NCBI GenBank assembly: GCA_947449765.1
Contig: CANFSP010000001.1
Location: forward strand, 62,001 to 126,000
DNA from: Actinomycetota bacterium
Lineage (GTDB): Bacteria > Actinomycetota > Actinomycetes > Actinomycetales > Microbacteriaceae
Direction: 5' to 3'
Length of the DNA: 64,000 nt
The notes under the pieces are model-generated. The model ran no database searches and was not told the DNA's origin. It saw only the letters and a list, made by a program, of their open reading frames with translations. Shown here piece by piece: positions 17,047 to 27,723 of this stretch. The translations under genes and the position numbers were made by a program. How positions within the stretch are numbered: position 1 is the stretch's first letter; every line of letters begins with the position of its first letter.

Positions 17047-17322
17047 CTAGCTGGCGTCGAGGTCGGTGGCGAGCATGGTTGCCAGCTCGTCGGCTACAGC
17101 CTCGGCGTTGTCGCCCTCGACGCTCAACACAAGTGTTTCTGCGTGTCCTAACCCGAGGGCAAGTACCGAGAGGATGCTTGCCGCGTTAGCACTTTCACCG
17201 GTGGGCTTGGCGATGATGACCGTGTGGGCAGAAGCCGCCACTGCCTGAACGAACAGGCTTGCCGGCCGAGCGTGAAGTCCGACGCTCGAACCCACGGTGA
17301 CTGTTCTCTCTGCGTGAGGCAA
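17047..17322 (-). CDS. ptsH: Phosphocarrier protein HPr
   Basis: A 91-residue HPr, starting at TTG 17322 because AAGGAA lies 8 bases upstream and the family length fits. The longer open frame would add an unrelated N-terminus. Phosphoryl-accepting His17 is in GLHARPAS. The regulatory serine is present as Ser49 in ANAASILSV, although the usual Lys before it is Ala. It relays phosphate from EI to EIIA. It is the last gene after fruK and the EIIA gene on the minus strand. Confidence 0.93.
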   Translation of the reverse strand: MPHAERTVTVGSSVGLHARPASLFVQAVAASAHTVIIAKPTGESANAASILSVLALGLGHAETLVLSVEGDNAEAVADELATMLATDLDAS

Positions 17323-17397
17323 CGGTACTTCCTTAGCTCGTTCCAAAATGTTGTGCCGAGAAGTTGTGGGGGAGGCTCGGGGCCACGATGCCAATAA

Positions 17398-17856
17398 CTA
17401 CTCGTCGATTTCCTCGGTCATGATTGACGCGACTGAGGATGCACTGCCCGCTTCCCGCAGTGATTCGCGGAAGTCCTCGTGCACAAGGCGCCTCGCCAAC
17501 GACGCGAGGATGTGCAGGTGCTTGTCGCCAGCGCCCTCGGGTGCGGCGATGAGAAAGATGAGTTGGGCTGGTCCGTCGTGGGCTCCAAAGTCCACCCCGT
17601 CGGGGCTGATGCCGACGGCAACCGAGGGGATGGTGACGTGAGCCGACCGCGCGTGCGGGATGCCAATACCTCCGGGCAGTCCTGTGGCCATTTGTTCTTC
17701 GCGCGCACGCACATCCTCGAGGAAACCGTCGATGTCGGTGACGCGCCCTGCTGCGACCAGCCGCTGCGCGAGTTGCGTGGTCGCGTCGTCTTTGCTGTGA
17801 GCAACCAGATCGACGATGACCAGGTCCTCAGTGGTAAGTGCGATGTTCTCGCTCAT
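17398..17856 (-). CDS. PTS sugar transporter EIIA component (fructose/mannitol type)
   Basis: A 152-residue stand-alone EIIA domain. Active-site His68 lies in GGIGIPHARS, which is the fructose/mannitol (PTS_EIIA_2) pattern, and LAAPEGAGDKHLHILASLAR-like helix segments follow it. It takes phosphate from HPr. In most actinobacterial fructose loci the EIIA domain is part of a larger FruA with EIIBC; here it is separate and no EIIBC is encoded nearby. It lies 2 bases after fruK, so it is translationally coupled. It may serve a distant EIIBC or a purely regulatory role. Confidence 0.92.
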   Translation of the reverse strand: MSENIALTTEDLVIVDLVAHSKDDATTQLAQRLVAAGRVTDIDGFLEDVRAREEQMATGLPGGIGIPHARSAHVTIPSVAVGISPDGVDFGAHDGPAQLIFLIAAPEGAGDKHLHILASLARRLVHEDFRESLREAGSASSVASIMTEEIDE

Positions 17857-17858
17857 CG

Positions 17859-18839
17859 TTACAGTTCCTCTACTCGGGTGGTTGGATCAGGTGACTCCAG
17901 CACACTCACCAGATTAATAGTGATATCGCCCGGACCGGGAACCGTTGTTCCAGGTAGTCGAACGCACGCTGAGCCCCACGCTACTGCTGTGGACACCATA
18001 AGTCGACGCGACGCATCAGAATCGAGATGTTCTACTTCCGCTTGCTGGTAAGCGCTCAAGTAGCCAGCCAGGCACGAATCACCCGCACCAACCGTGCCAT
18101 CGACCGTGACCGGCGCGTGTCCAGCCCACAGTGTGTCGTGATCCGTCACGAGAAGAGCCCCGTGTTCACCCAGGCTGACAAGAATTGCCGCCCCGCTGTC
18201 ACGCAGGAGACTGTGCGCGAATGTGGTCACGTCGCCCACGGTGGGCAAGGGGTGACCGGCGAGCTCTTCGAGCTCCTCGTGGTTGGGCTTGAGCAAGTCG
18301 GCAACACCGGCGTGAGCCACGTCGCTCAGCGCGTTTCCCGAAGTGTCGATAGCAACGCGAACGCCGAGCGAGTGGGCGACCTCGGCGAGTTCACGGTAGA
18401 GGCGCGAATCGAGACCTAAGGGCAGGCTTCCGCCCATCACCAACCACGCAGGCTTGCTCGCCAGCACCGATTCCACCGTGGCGACGAGAGCTGCATGCTC
18501 GTGTGGTGTGAGTCGCGGTCCCGGCTCGTTGACCGTGGTGGTCTGGCCATTCGCCTGTTCGATGATCATATTCGTGCGAATTTCGGCCGCAATGGGCGAG
18601 CTGAGAGTATCGATGCCTTCCGCGTTGAGCGCCAACTCGAGCCATCTGCCACTGACCGGGTCGGCCGGGAAAATCGCTGCGGTGTCGACCCCGTTCTTTG
18701 CCAGTGCCCGAGAGACATTGATGCCCTTTCCCGCCGGGTCTGTGCACTTTGAGACCGCGCGGTTGACCTCATCCGGATGGAATTCGGGAACGTCAAGTGT
18801 GACGTCGATACTCGGGTTCGCGGTGAGGGTAACAATCAT
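17859..18839 (-). CDS. fruK: 1-phosphofructokinase-type PfkB-family sugar kinase
   Basis: A 326-residue PfkB-family kinase that would phosphorylate fructose 1-phosphate to fructose 1,6-bisphosphate. It begins with MIVTLTANPSIDVTLDV, contains AGKGINVSRAL (the substrate-binding PfkB signature near 40-50), and ends with the anion-hole and catalytic segment GTVGAGDSCLAGYL. ATG 18839 gives the expected N-terminus; the open frame extends 13 codons further without support. Its neighbours are EIIA and HPr downstream and divergent ptsI upstream. A tagatose or ribokinase specificity cannot be excluded. Confidence 0.85.
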   Translation of the reverse strand: MIVTLTANPSIDVTLDVPEFHPDEVNRAVSKCTDPAGKGINVSRALAKNGVDTAAIFPADPVSGRWLELALNAEGIDTLSSPIAAEIRTNMIIEQANGQTTTVNEPGPRLTPHEHAALVATVESVLASKPAWLVMGGSLPLGLDSRLYRELAEVAHSLGVRVAIDTSGNALSDVAHAGVADLLKPNHEELEELAGHPLPTVGDVTTFAHSLLRDSGAAILVSLGEHGALLVTDHDTLWAGHAPVTVDGTVGAGDSCLAGYLSAYQQAEVEHLDSDASRRLMVSTAVAWGSACVRLPGTTVPGPGDITINLVSVLESPDPTTRVEEL

Positions 18840-18991
18840 GCATTCACCATATCGACGTGTGCTGGACAAAGTCGTCACGCGTGTGCTCGGCGCGATACCC
18901 TTCAGTCGAGGACGAAAACACCGAGTGACCCGTGGCGCACGTCGTGGGGTTTCTCGAGGTGTCGTTGTCGGGTGGCAGCAAGGAGTCGTTG

Positions 18992-20647
18992 ATGACCGAA
19001 CTTCGCGGAATCGGTATTGGTCGCGGTATCGCCGCCGGGCCAGTGCGTCGCATGCCTGACCCGTTGCCGATTCCCGAGGACGAGGAATTCACCGGCGACG
19101 CGGATGCGGCCATCGCACAGGCACAAGCCGCTCTCGACGAGGTTGCCACATGGCTTACAGAGCAGGGCGCGATCAGTGGTGGCGATGCGCAGGGGATTCT
19201 CGAGGCTCAGGCCTTGATGGCCAGGGACCCTGAACTCACCAAGGATGTTGCGACTCGAATCACCTCTGGTGCGTCGCCCGAACGCGCCGTTTATGACGCG
19301 TGCCTGGCGCACCAACGACTGTTGGAAGGCATAGGTGGCTACCTGAGTGAGCGTGCCGCTGATGTCGCCGATGTCTCGGCCCGCGCGCGTGCGGTTCTCC
19401 GCGGCGTTCCCGCGCCCGGAGTTCCGGAGTCGGATGAGCCGTTTATTCTCGTGGCCACGGACTTGTCCCCGGCCGACACCGCTCGACTGGATTTCTCGCA
19501 GGTTCATGCACTGGTGACCCGCGACGGCGGGCCGACCTCGCACACCGCGATTGTGTCGCGCGCCAAAGGCATCCCCGCGATTGTTGGTGTGAATGGCGCC
19601 GATACGCTCTCTGACGGCGATCTTGTCATCGTCGATGCCGGGGCCGGCGTGGTGCGCGTTGCGGCGACTGAGGATGACATTGCGGCAGCTCAGGTTGCCC
19701 GCGATGCATGGTTAGCCTCTGCTGGGTCGCTCACCACGGCGACTCATGCCGGTGGTGCGCTCAAGGATGGTTTCGCTGTGTCGTTGCTGGCCAACCTTGG
19801 CTCGGTGAGCGAGGTTGCCGAGGCGGTGGCACTCGGGGCGGAGGGGGTCGGACTTTTTCGCACCGAGTTCCTCTTCCTCGACGCGAATGCCGCCCCGACT
19901 GTCGCCGAGCAGCAGGCACACTACACCGAACTGCTCAGCGCATTTCCGGGAAAAAAGGTGGTGGTGCGCGTTCTCGATGCCGGTGCCGACAAGCCCCTGA
20001 GCTTTATGCCGAGTGCACACGAAGAGAACCCCGCCCTTGGTGTGCGCGGACTGCGTGCGTTGCGCGCCCACGAGCAGATTGTGCGCGACCAACTCGTTGC
20101 ACTCGCCAGTGCCCAGCGGGCAACGACGGCCGACCTCTGGGTGATGGCACCGATGGTGGCGGATGCTGAGGAGACCGACTATTTCGTGTCACTGGCCCGT
20201 GAACTCGGAATCGCGGTTGCCGGAGTCATGGCAGAGGTTCCTGCACTTGCGCTGGTGGCCGACCAGGTGTTCGAGACGGCAGATTTCGTCTCGATTGGCA
20301 CCAACGACCTGACCCAGTACACGATGGCGGCGGATCGCATGCTTGGTGCCGTCTCCTCGTATCAGGACCCGTGGCATCCCGCGGTTCTGCGCCTCATAGC
20401 GCGCCTTGCCGAGGCGGGAGCTGCGATCGGCAAGCCCGTTGGTGTCTGTGGCGAAGCCGCAGCCGACCCGCAGCTGGCCATTGTGCTTGTGGGTCTTGGC
20501 GTCACTTCGCTGAGCATGGTGCCGGCTGCGCTCGCCGAGGTGCGTGCAACCCTGGTGACGGTCACCCGTGAGGAGGCCCGCGAACGTGCTACTCGCGCCC
20601 TGACCGCACGCTCGGCGGCGCAAGCCCGCAGCTTCGGCTCGAGCTAG
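18992..20647 (+). CDS. ptsI: Phosphoenolpyruvate-protein phosphotransferase (PTS enzyme I)
   Basis: A 551-residue EI. ATG 18992 is supported by AAGGAG 6 bases upstream; the frame is open 20 codons further but without a signal. Phosphorylated His184 lies in GGPTSHTAIVSR. The C-terminal PEP-binding barrel contains GLFRTEFLFLD, FFSIGTND-like VSIGTNDLTQYTMAADR and the active-site Cys in GVCGEAA. It starts the PTS relay from PEP to HPr. It is divergent from the fruK-EIIA-HPr genes across about 150 bases, and its stop overlaps the convergent GNAT gene by 4 bases. Confidence 0.95.
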   Translation: MTELRGIGIGRGIAAGPVRRMPDPLPIPEDEEFTGDADAAIAQAQAALDEVATWLTEQGAISGGDAQGILEAQALMARDPELTKDVATRITSGASPERAVYDACLAHQRLLEGIGGYLSERAADVADVSARARAVLRGVPAPGVPESDEPFILVATDLSPADTARLDFSQVHALVTRDGGPTSHTAIVSRAKGIPAIVGVNGADTLSDGDLVIVDAGAGVVRVAATEDDIAAAQVARDAWLASAGSLTTATHAGGALKDGFAVSLLANLGSVSEVAEAVALGAEGVGLFRTEFLFLDANAAPTVAEQQAHYTELLSAFPGKKVVVRVLDAGADKPLSFMPSAHEENPALGVRGLRALRAHEQIVRDQLVALASAQRATTADLWVMAPMVADAEETDYFVSLARELGIAVAGVMAEVPALALVADQVFETADFVSIGTNDLTQYTMAADRMLGAVSSYQDPWHPAVLRLIARLAEAGAAIGKPVGVCGEAAADPQLAIVLVGLGVTSLSMVPAALAEVRATLVTVTREEARERATRALTARSAAQARSFGSS

Positions 20648-21204
20648 AGCTTTTTGCGCACGATGACGCGCGTGGGCTTGTGCCGGGCCACCTCGGAGTA
20701 GCCCTCGCGGTCGAACATCGTTTTGAGGCCAAAAAACGCCGAGTCATCAGGTGTGCGGTCAGGCCGGTCGACCGGGTAGGCCTCAACGGTGTCGGCGTGA
20801 TGTGCGCGGGCGAAGTCCTGCGCGGCCTTCAGGAGTGCCGTCGCGACCCCCTGGCCGCGATAGGCGGGGTCAACGAAAAAGCACGGAAGGGACCACACCG
20901 GCTCGTCATCCACTTTTTTCATCACGCGCGATCGTTCAAGGCGGATGAAGTCGTGCCGGGGACCGATACTCGCCCAACCGATGACGATGCCGTCACGGTA
21001 GCCGAGGATTCCCGGTGGCAATTCGCCCTCGGCGAGCGACTTGAGGAACGGTCGGCGTTCGGGGCCGGGAATCTTGCCCGCGCCGCCTCGCTCGCGAAAC
21101 CACACGCAGTAGCACTGTTTGACGATGTGTCCGCCGGGCCTGGAGAAGAGTTCATCGAGGTCGGCAAAATTCTCACCGGTGAGGGGAGCCCACGAAAAGT
21201 CCAT
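20644..21204 (-). CDS. GNAT-family N-acetyltransferase
   Basis: A 186-residue protein with a single GNAT domain. The acetyl-CoA loop is PAYRGQGVATALLKAA near residues 112-127 (Q/RxxGxG/A pattern), preceded by the beta-strand SLPCFFVD. The N-terminal region (KQCYCVWF, ERRPFLKSL) matches a subgroup with Cys/Trp-rich starts that is common in actinobacteria and lacks a defined substrate. It is separated from the sdh operon by a terminator and is convergent with ptsI. Confidence 0.8.
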   Translation of the reverse strand: MDFSWAPLTGENFADLDELFSRPGGHIVKQCYCVWFRERGGAGKIPGPERRPFLKSLAEGELPPGILGYRDGIVIGWASIGPRHDFIRLERSRVMKKVDDEPVWSLPCFFVDPAYRGQGVATALLKAAQDFARAHHADTVEAYPVDRPDRTPDDSAFFGLKTMFDREGYSEVARHKPTRVIVRKKL

Positions 21205-21219
21205 GCGCTCACGATATAG

Positions 21220-21254
21220 CGAATGCCCCCGATCTGACAGACCGGGGGCATTCG
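21220..21254 (-). terminator. Rho-independent-like terminator after the sdh operon
   Basis: A 12-bp perfect stem, CGAATGCCCCCG at 21220-21231 with its complement at 21243-21254, encloses an 11-base loop. It lies 8 bases downstream of the sdhB stop on the minus strand. There is no strong U-tract, so it may work as a GC-rich hairpin stop typical of high-GC bacteria. Confidence 0.7.
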
Positions 21255-21262
21255 TGAAATGA

Positions 21263-22003
21263 CTAGCGGCGACCGCGCAGAACGGCCTGCTTCACCTCGG
21301 CAATGGCCTGGGTGACCTGGATGCCGCGGGGGCAGGCATCCGTGCAGTTGAAGGTGGTACGGCAGCGCCACACACCCTCTTTGTCGTTGAGGATCTCCAA
21401 GCGGGTAGCCGAGTCTTCGTCACGCGAGTCGAAGATGAATCGGTGGGCGTTGACAATGGCTGCGGGCCCGAAGTACTGGCCATCGGTCCAGAACACGGGG
21501 CAGCTTGTCGTGCAGGCGGCACAGAGGATGCACTTGGTCGTATCGTCGAAGATTTCCCGGTCAGCGATCGACTGGATGCGCTCCTTGCCCTTCTTCGGAT
21601 TGGTCTTCGAAACGAGGAAGGGATTCACCTCGCGGTAGGCCGCGAAGAAGGGCTCCATGTCAACGATGAGGTCTTTTTCAAGCGGGAGACCCTTGATTGC
21701 CTCAACGTAGATGGGCTGGGTGATGTCGAGGTCTTTGATGAGGGTCTTGCACGCGAGACGGTTGCGGCCGTTGATGCGCATGGCGTCAGAGCCGCAGATA
21801 CCGTGTGCGCAGGAACGACGGAACGACAGCGATCCGTCTTGTTCCCACTTGATTTTGTGCAGAGCATCGAGCACGCGGTCGGTCGAGTAGACCTCAACGT
21901 CAAACGATTCCCAGCGGGCCTCGTCGTCGACCTCGGGGAGGAATCGACGAATGATTAGGGTTACGGTGAAGGCCTGAATTGTGGCCGGTGCAGCGGTAGC
22001 CAC
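21263..22003 (-). CDS. sdhB: Succinate dehydrogenase iron-sulfur subunit
   Basis: A 246-residue subunit carrying the three clusters of complex II. The [2Fe-2S] ligands lie in SCAHGICGSDA plus a downstream Cys (NRLAC). The [4Fe-4S] and [3Fe-4S] ligands lie in CILCAACTTSCP and CRTTFNCTDACP. It transfers electrons from SdhA to the membrane quinone site. The start is GTG 22003, 3 bases after the sdhA stop. It is the last gene of sdhC-sdhD-sdhA-sdhB. Confidence 0.96.
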   Translation of the reverse strand: MATAAPATIQAFTVTLIIRRFLPEVDDEARWESFDVEVYSTDRVLDALHKIKWEQDGSLSFRRSCAHGICGSDAMRINGRNRLACKTLIKDLDITQPIYVEAIKGLPLEKDLIVDMEPFFAAYREVNPFLVSKTNPKKGKERIQSIADREIFDDTTKCILCAACTTSCPVFWTDGQYFGPAAIVNAHRFIFDSRDEDSATRLEILNDKEGVWRCRTTFNCTDACPRGIQVTQAIAEVKQAVLRGRR

Positions 22004-22006
22004 GGT

Positions 22007-23812
<1,806 letters not shown>

Positions 23813-23859
23813 GATTCCTAGCTTTCGATCGAGAGAAAAAGGGGATGACAGGATGCGCG

Positions 23860-24312
23860 TTAGAGCGTGGCGCAGAAGGCCGGCACACCCGGCGCAAGTT
23901 CGCCGTTGATGATGGGGCACGGGTCGAACGTGAAGATCACGAACAGGCCCAACAGGATGAGGATGATGACGGCAATTCCAACGGCACCCTTGAGAACGCG
24001 ACCAAGCGTGCGCGAGGAGTAGTCGTTGATGACGGTGCGCATACCGTTTCCGCCGTGAATCAGCGCGAGAACGAGCATGAGCGCATCCCAGACCTGCCAG
24101 AAGGGGCTTGCCCACTTTCCGGCAACGAAGGCGAAGTCGATTTGCTTCACACCCTCGCCGGCGATGAGGTTGACCCACAGGTGACCAAAGATGAGCACGA
24201 TGAGGACAACGCCCGAGGCGCGCATGTAGACCCAGCCCCATTTTTCCCAGTTGGTGCGTTTGGTCCGTGGTTCGCGTTGGTACGGCGAACGGGGAGTAGC
24301 TACAGTGCTCAT
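23860..24312 (-). CDS. sdhD: Succinate dehydrogenase membrane anchor subunit
   Basis: A 150-residue protein with three hydrophobic helices, about 33-52, 70-92 and 108-130. The His in [10 protein letters not shown] (helix 1) and the His in [14 protein letters not shown] (helix 2) are candidates for haem or quinone binding. It anchors SdhAB with SdhC and passes electrons to menaquinone. The start overlaps the sdhC stop by 4 bases (ATGA). The C-terminal tail with two Cys is unusual but has no assigned role. Confidence 0.9.
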   Translation of the reverse strand: MSTVATPRSPYQREPRTKRTNWEKWGWVYMRASGVVLIVLIFGHLWVNLIAGEGVKQIDFAFVAGKWASPFWQVWDALMLVLALIHGGNGMRTVINDYSSRTLGRVLKGAVGIAVIILILLGLFVIFTFDPCPIINGELAPGVPAFCATL

Positions 24313-24734
24313 TTGCCCGTCACCTCCGAGATGATCGTGATGAGTTGGCGGGGAACGAATCCGGCCATGAGAACGACCCAGAGACCGATGACAATCCAGA
24401 ACATCGAGCGCTGGTATTTCACGCCCTTGCTCCAGTAGTCCACGATGATGATGCGAAGACCGTTGAGGGCGTGAAAGATGATCGCTCCGACGAGACCGAT
24501 TTCACCGATGCCCATGATGGGGTTCTTGTAGGTTCCGATGACCGCGTTGTAGGCCTCAGGGCTGAGGCGCACGAGGGCGGTGTCGAGAATGTGCACGAGA
24601 AGGAAGAAGAAAATCGCCACACCGGTAATACGGTGCAGGACCCACGACCACATTCCTTCGCGGCCGCGATAAAGCGTGCCGCCTACGCGCTGGCTTTTTT
24701 TCGCAGCCACACGAGGTTCCGAGACAACGGACAC
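24309..24734 (-). CDS. sdhC: Succinate dehydrogenase cytochrome b556 subunit
   Basis: A 141-residue subunit with three transmembrane helices. The family signature [21 protein letters not shown] starts near residue 20 (split across the membrane entry), and the haem-ligand candidate His lies in [13 protein letters not shown] second His in [10 protein letters not shown] is also conserved. GTG 24734 is chosen because GAAGGG lies 9 bases upstream; the frame extends 22 codons further. It heads the operon sdhC-sdhD-sdhA-sdhB and is divergent from manC. Confidence 0.9.
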   Translation of the reverse strand: MSVVSEPRVAAKKSQRVGGTLYRGREGMWSWVLHRITGVAIFFFLLVHILDTALVRLSPEAYNAVIGTYKNPIMGIGEIGLVGAIIFHALNGLRIIIVDYWSKGVKYQRSMFWIVIGLWVVLMAGFVPRQLITIISEVTGK

Positions 24735-24863
24735 GTTGAACAACCCTTCTGGGGTGAGTGAAACACTGGTGGAATTGCCGGTGGTTACAGCGCACGGCAA
24801 TAACCAAAGTTTAGGCTGATTCCGCGGGTTCGTCGAAAGGGCTGACCGGGCATGTTCGGCGGG

Positions 24864-24875
24864 TAGTCTCTAGAT
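24864..24875 (+). promoter_or_regulatory. Candidate leaderless promoter of manC
   Basis: TAGTCT at 24864-24869 fits the TANNNT -10 consensus, and 6 bases separate it from ATG 24876. No ribosome-binding site is present before the start, so transcription probably begins at the initiation codon. Confidence 0.5.
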
Positions 24876-25997
24876 ATGAGTAACTCGGCAGAGCCGTTGG
24901 AAGGCTTTTACGCTGTCATTCCGGCTGGTGGAATCGGTTCGCGGCTGTGGCCGCTCTCGCGGGCAGACGCACCAAAATTTCTCCACGACCTGACGGGATC
25001 AGGCTCCTCCCTTCTGCGTGACACGTGGGATCGCCTTCTGCCTCTGGCCGGCGAGGACCGCATCATGGTCGTGACCGGACGCGCACACCGTGCCGCTGTA
25101 GAAGAACAGATTCCGGCGCTCGCCGATCTCAACGTCGTGCTCGAGAGTGAACCGCGTGACTCGTCGGCGGCGATCGGCCTCGCAGCTGCCATTCTCGAAA
25201 AGCGTGAGCCAGGGGTCATCATCGGGTCGTTCGCCGCAGACCACGTGATTCGCGGTGCACGCACGTTTAACCGCGCGGTGGCGGAAGCAGTTGCGGTCGC
25301 GCGTGCCGGATACATCGCCACCATCGGCATCCGCCCCACCGAGGCGGCCGTGGGGTTCGGTTACATTCACGCGCCCACACCGGCATCCATCAGCGGTGCA
25401 CCGAGTGCGCTCGAAGTCGATGCCTTTGTCGAAAAGCCCAGTGCACGTGTTGCCCAGGAATACGTCGAGAGTGGTGACTACCTGTGGAACGCGGGCATGT
25501 TTATCGCCAAGGCATCGGTCATTCTCGAGGAACTCGGCAAGACCGAGCCGGAGCTCCTTGCTGGCCTTCAGCAGCTCGCAGATGCCTGGGACACTCCCGC
25601 ACGTGGCGCCGTGGTTGATCAGGTCTGGCCCAAATTGAAGAAAATCGCCATCGACTACTCCGTCGCCGAGCCCGCCGCGGCCGAAGGCAAGTTGATGACC
25701 ATCCCCGGTGAGTTCGATTGGGATGACGTGGGCGACTTTGCGTCAATCGCCAAACTGCACTCCTCTGGTTTCAAAAAAGACCTCGCCATTTTGGGTGAGG
25801 GCGCTCGGGTGCTCTCAGATAGCTCGAATGGTGTGGTTGTCTCCGAGTCGGGACGCACGATTGCGGTAGTGGGGGTCAACGACATCGTCATCGTGGACAC
25901 CCCGGATGCTCTGCTCGTCACCACGACCGCCAACGCGCAGCGCGTGAAATCGGTCGTCGACGCGCTGCGATCTGCCGGCCACAACGATGTCCTCTGA
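24876..25997 (+). CDS. manC: Mannose-1-phosphate guanylyltransferase
   Basis: A 373-residue single-domain nucleotidyltransferase that makes GDP-mannose from mannose 1-phosphate and GTP. The pyrophosphorylase signature PAGGIGSRLWPLSRADAPKFL is at about 15-35, and the sugar-phosphate motif FVEKP is near residue 186. It lacks a fused phosphomannose isomerase domain, matching the separate manA in this window. Transcription is probably leaderless. The end overlaps the adenosine deaminase start by 11 bases, so the two are co-translated despite unrelated pathways. Confidence 0.93.
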   Translation: MSNSAEPLEGFYAVIPAGGIGSRLWPLSRADAPKFLHDLTGSGSSLLRDTWDRLLPLAGEDRIMVVTGRAHRAAVEEQIPALADLNVVLESEPRDSSAAIGLAAAILEKREPGVIIGSFAADHVIRGARTFNRAVAEAVAVARAGYIATIGIRPTEAAVGFGYIHAPTPASISGAPSALEVDAFVEKPSARVAQEYVESGDYLWNAGMFIAKASVILEELGKTEPELLAGLQQLADAWDTPARGAVVDQVWPKLKKIAIDYSVAEPAAAEGKLMTIPGEFDWDDVGDFASIAKLHSSGFKKDLAILGEGARVLSDSSNGVVVSESGRTIAVVGVNDIVIVDTPDALLVTTTANAQRVKSVVDALRSAGHNDVL

Positions 25998-27138
25998 GTT
26001 CACCGTCGACGGTGTCGACGTCACCGGCTTGCCAAAGGTTTCGCTGCACGACCACCTCGATGGTTCACTGCGTCCCGCGACGATTCTCGAGCTTGCTGAA
26101 AGTGCGGGCGTCGCCGTCCCGGCTCTCACCACCGAGGAACTGACCGAGTGGATTGCGAAGTCATCCAACGCGGGATCGCTTGTTGACTATCTGACCACGT
26201 TCGACCTGACCTGCGCCGTGATGCAGACCCGCGAGGGCCTCGAGCGGGTGGCACGCGAGAGTGTGCTCGATCTCGCTGGCGATGGCGTGATTTACGCCGA
26301 GCTGCGCTGGGCCCCGGAACAACACCTCACGCGGGGCTTAAGCCTCGATGAGGTTGTCGAGTGCGTTGAAGTCGGCATTCGTCAGGGGGTCGAAGACGCT
26401 GCGGCTCAAGGGCGCGAAATCGATGCCCGACAAATCGTGACAGCGATGCGGCATGCCGATCGCGCACGAGACATCGCCGAACTTGCCCTACGCCAGCGCG
26501 CTCGCGGCAGCGAGATCGGTGGCGTGGTCGGCTTCGACATTGCCGGTGCTGAGGAGGGTTTTCCCGCACGCAACCATCGTGACGCGTTTGATCTTCTCGC
26601 CGCGGAGCTTTTTCCCACGACGGTTCACGCTGGCGAGGCCGACGGCTTGGCATCCATTCAGTCGGCACTTTACGACGGTCGAGCGCTTCGCCTGGGACAT
26701 GGCGTGCGTCTGGCCGAAGACATCTCGCTCGAGGGAGAAAACGAGTCAGCAACGCTCGTGAGCCTGGGTCCGCTCGCACAGTGGGTGAAAGACCGTGGTA
26801 TCGCGCTGGAACTTTCGCCGTCATCGAACCTGCAGACCGGGGCGATTGCCGCGTGGGGAACGACGATGGACGCGCATCCATTTGACCTGTTTTTTCAGCT
26901 CGGATTCGCCGTCACGGTGAACACCGACAATCGGTTGCAAAGCGGCACGACGCTCTCGCGTGAATTGACGCTGCTGGCGGATGCGTTCGGTTATGGCGTG
27001 GCAGATCTCGAGGCGTTCCAGCTCAATGCAGCGATTGCAGCCTTTTTGCCTCTCGACGATCGTGAAGCGCTCGCCGAGCGAATCCACGAGGGGTTCCTCG
27101 AACAGGTCGCCGCGAGTCGCCGCCAGGTCAACGGTTGA
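25987..27138 (+). CDS. add: Adenosine deaminase
   Basis: A 383-residue amidohydrolase that converts adenosine to inosine in purine salvage. Zinc and catalytic motifs are intact: HDHLDGSLRP near residue 18, TVHAGEADG, LGHGVRL, and VNTDNRLQSGT (the usual second Asp of TDD is Asn, as in many actinobacterial Add proteins). It overlaps manC and lies 18 bases before the uridine-kinase-like gene. Together with the purine nucleoside phosphorylase downstream it forms a nucleoside salvage set. Confidence 0.93.
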   Translation: MSSEFTVDGVDVTGLPKVSLHDHLDGSLRPATILELAESAGVAVPALTTEELTEWIAKSSNAGSLVDYLTTFDLTCAVMQTREGLERVARESVLDLAGDGVIYAELRWAPEQHLTRGLSLDEVVECVEVGIRQGVEDAAAQGREIDARQIVTAMRHADRARDIAELALRQRARGSEIGGVVGFDIAGAEEGFPARNHRDAFDLLAAELFPTTVHAGEADGLASIQSALYDGRALRLGHGVRLAEDISLEGENESATLVSLGPLAQWVKDRGIALELSPSSNLQTGAIAAWGTTMDAHPFDLFFQLGFAVTVNTDNRLQSGTTLSRELTLLADAFGYGVADLEAFQLNAAIAAFLPLDDREALAERIHEGFLEQVAASRRQVNG

Positions 27139-27156
27139 GCCAGTGGCGGGGTTGGC

Positions 27157-27723
27157 GTGACCGAGCACACAGACCTCGCGGGCGTGGTTCAGCGCATCGA
27201 TTCGGCGCGAACGCATGCGCCCTTCGTCGTGGGGATTGAGGGCCGCGGTGGTGCCGGCAAATCCACGCTCGCCGCGCACCTTGCCGCGCACATACCCGAC
27301 AGCGCGGTCATTCCGATGGATGACTTTCTCGTTCGCGAGCACCTGCTTGATCCGCTCAACGAGCGCCACTACGACCTGGCCAGACTTGAGCGCGAAGTCC
27401 TCATCCCGTTTACGCAAGGTCTTCCCGTGAATTACCGACGTCTCGAGTGGGAATCCAACACGTTGGTGCCGATTGACGGCATGATCGGCTCGACGCTCAT
27501 CATCCTCGAGGGTATTTGCGCCTACCACCCGAGACACGAGTCATACGTGAATCTGCGGGTGTGGGTCGAGACACCGGCTGAGGTTGCCACCGCGCGCGGG
27601 CGCGAACGCGACGCGGGAAACGAGAACGCACAACATTGGCAGACCTGGCAGTCGGCCGACGATACCTACCTGCGGGATGTGGCACCGCAGCGGCGCGCTG
27701 ATGTGAGTATTTCGGGTACCTAG
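27157..27723 (+). CDS. Uridine-kinase-like P-loop nucleoside kinase
   Basis: A 188-residue P-loop kinase starting at GTG 27157. Walker A is GIEGRGGAGKST near 26-37. The segment VIPMDDFLVREHL resembles the Asp-rich nucleoside-binding stretch of uridine kinases, and RRLEWESNTLVPIDGMIGSTLIILEG resembles the nucleotide-lid region, here spread over two helices. It would phosphorylate a nucleoside, but specificity is open; many actinobacterial proteins with this description are untested. Its stop overlaps the convergent CoA-transferase gene by 4 bases. Confidence 0.75.
   Translation: MTEHTDLAGVVQRIDSARTHAPFVVGIEGRGGAGKSTLAAHLAAHIPDSAVIPMDDFLVREHLLDPLNERHYDLARLEREVLIPFTQGLPVNYRRLEWESNTLVPIDGMIGSTLIILEGICAYHPRHESYVNLRVWVETPAEVATARGRERDAGNENAQHWQTWQSADDTYLRDVAPQRRADVSISGT

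Noticed and set aside
27157-27723. Kinase gene as a true uridine kinase (udk)
   Set aside because: The P-loop is clear, but substrate residues could not be matched with confidence, so no symbol is given.
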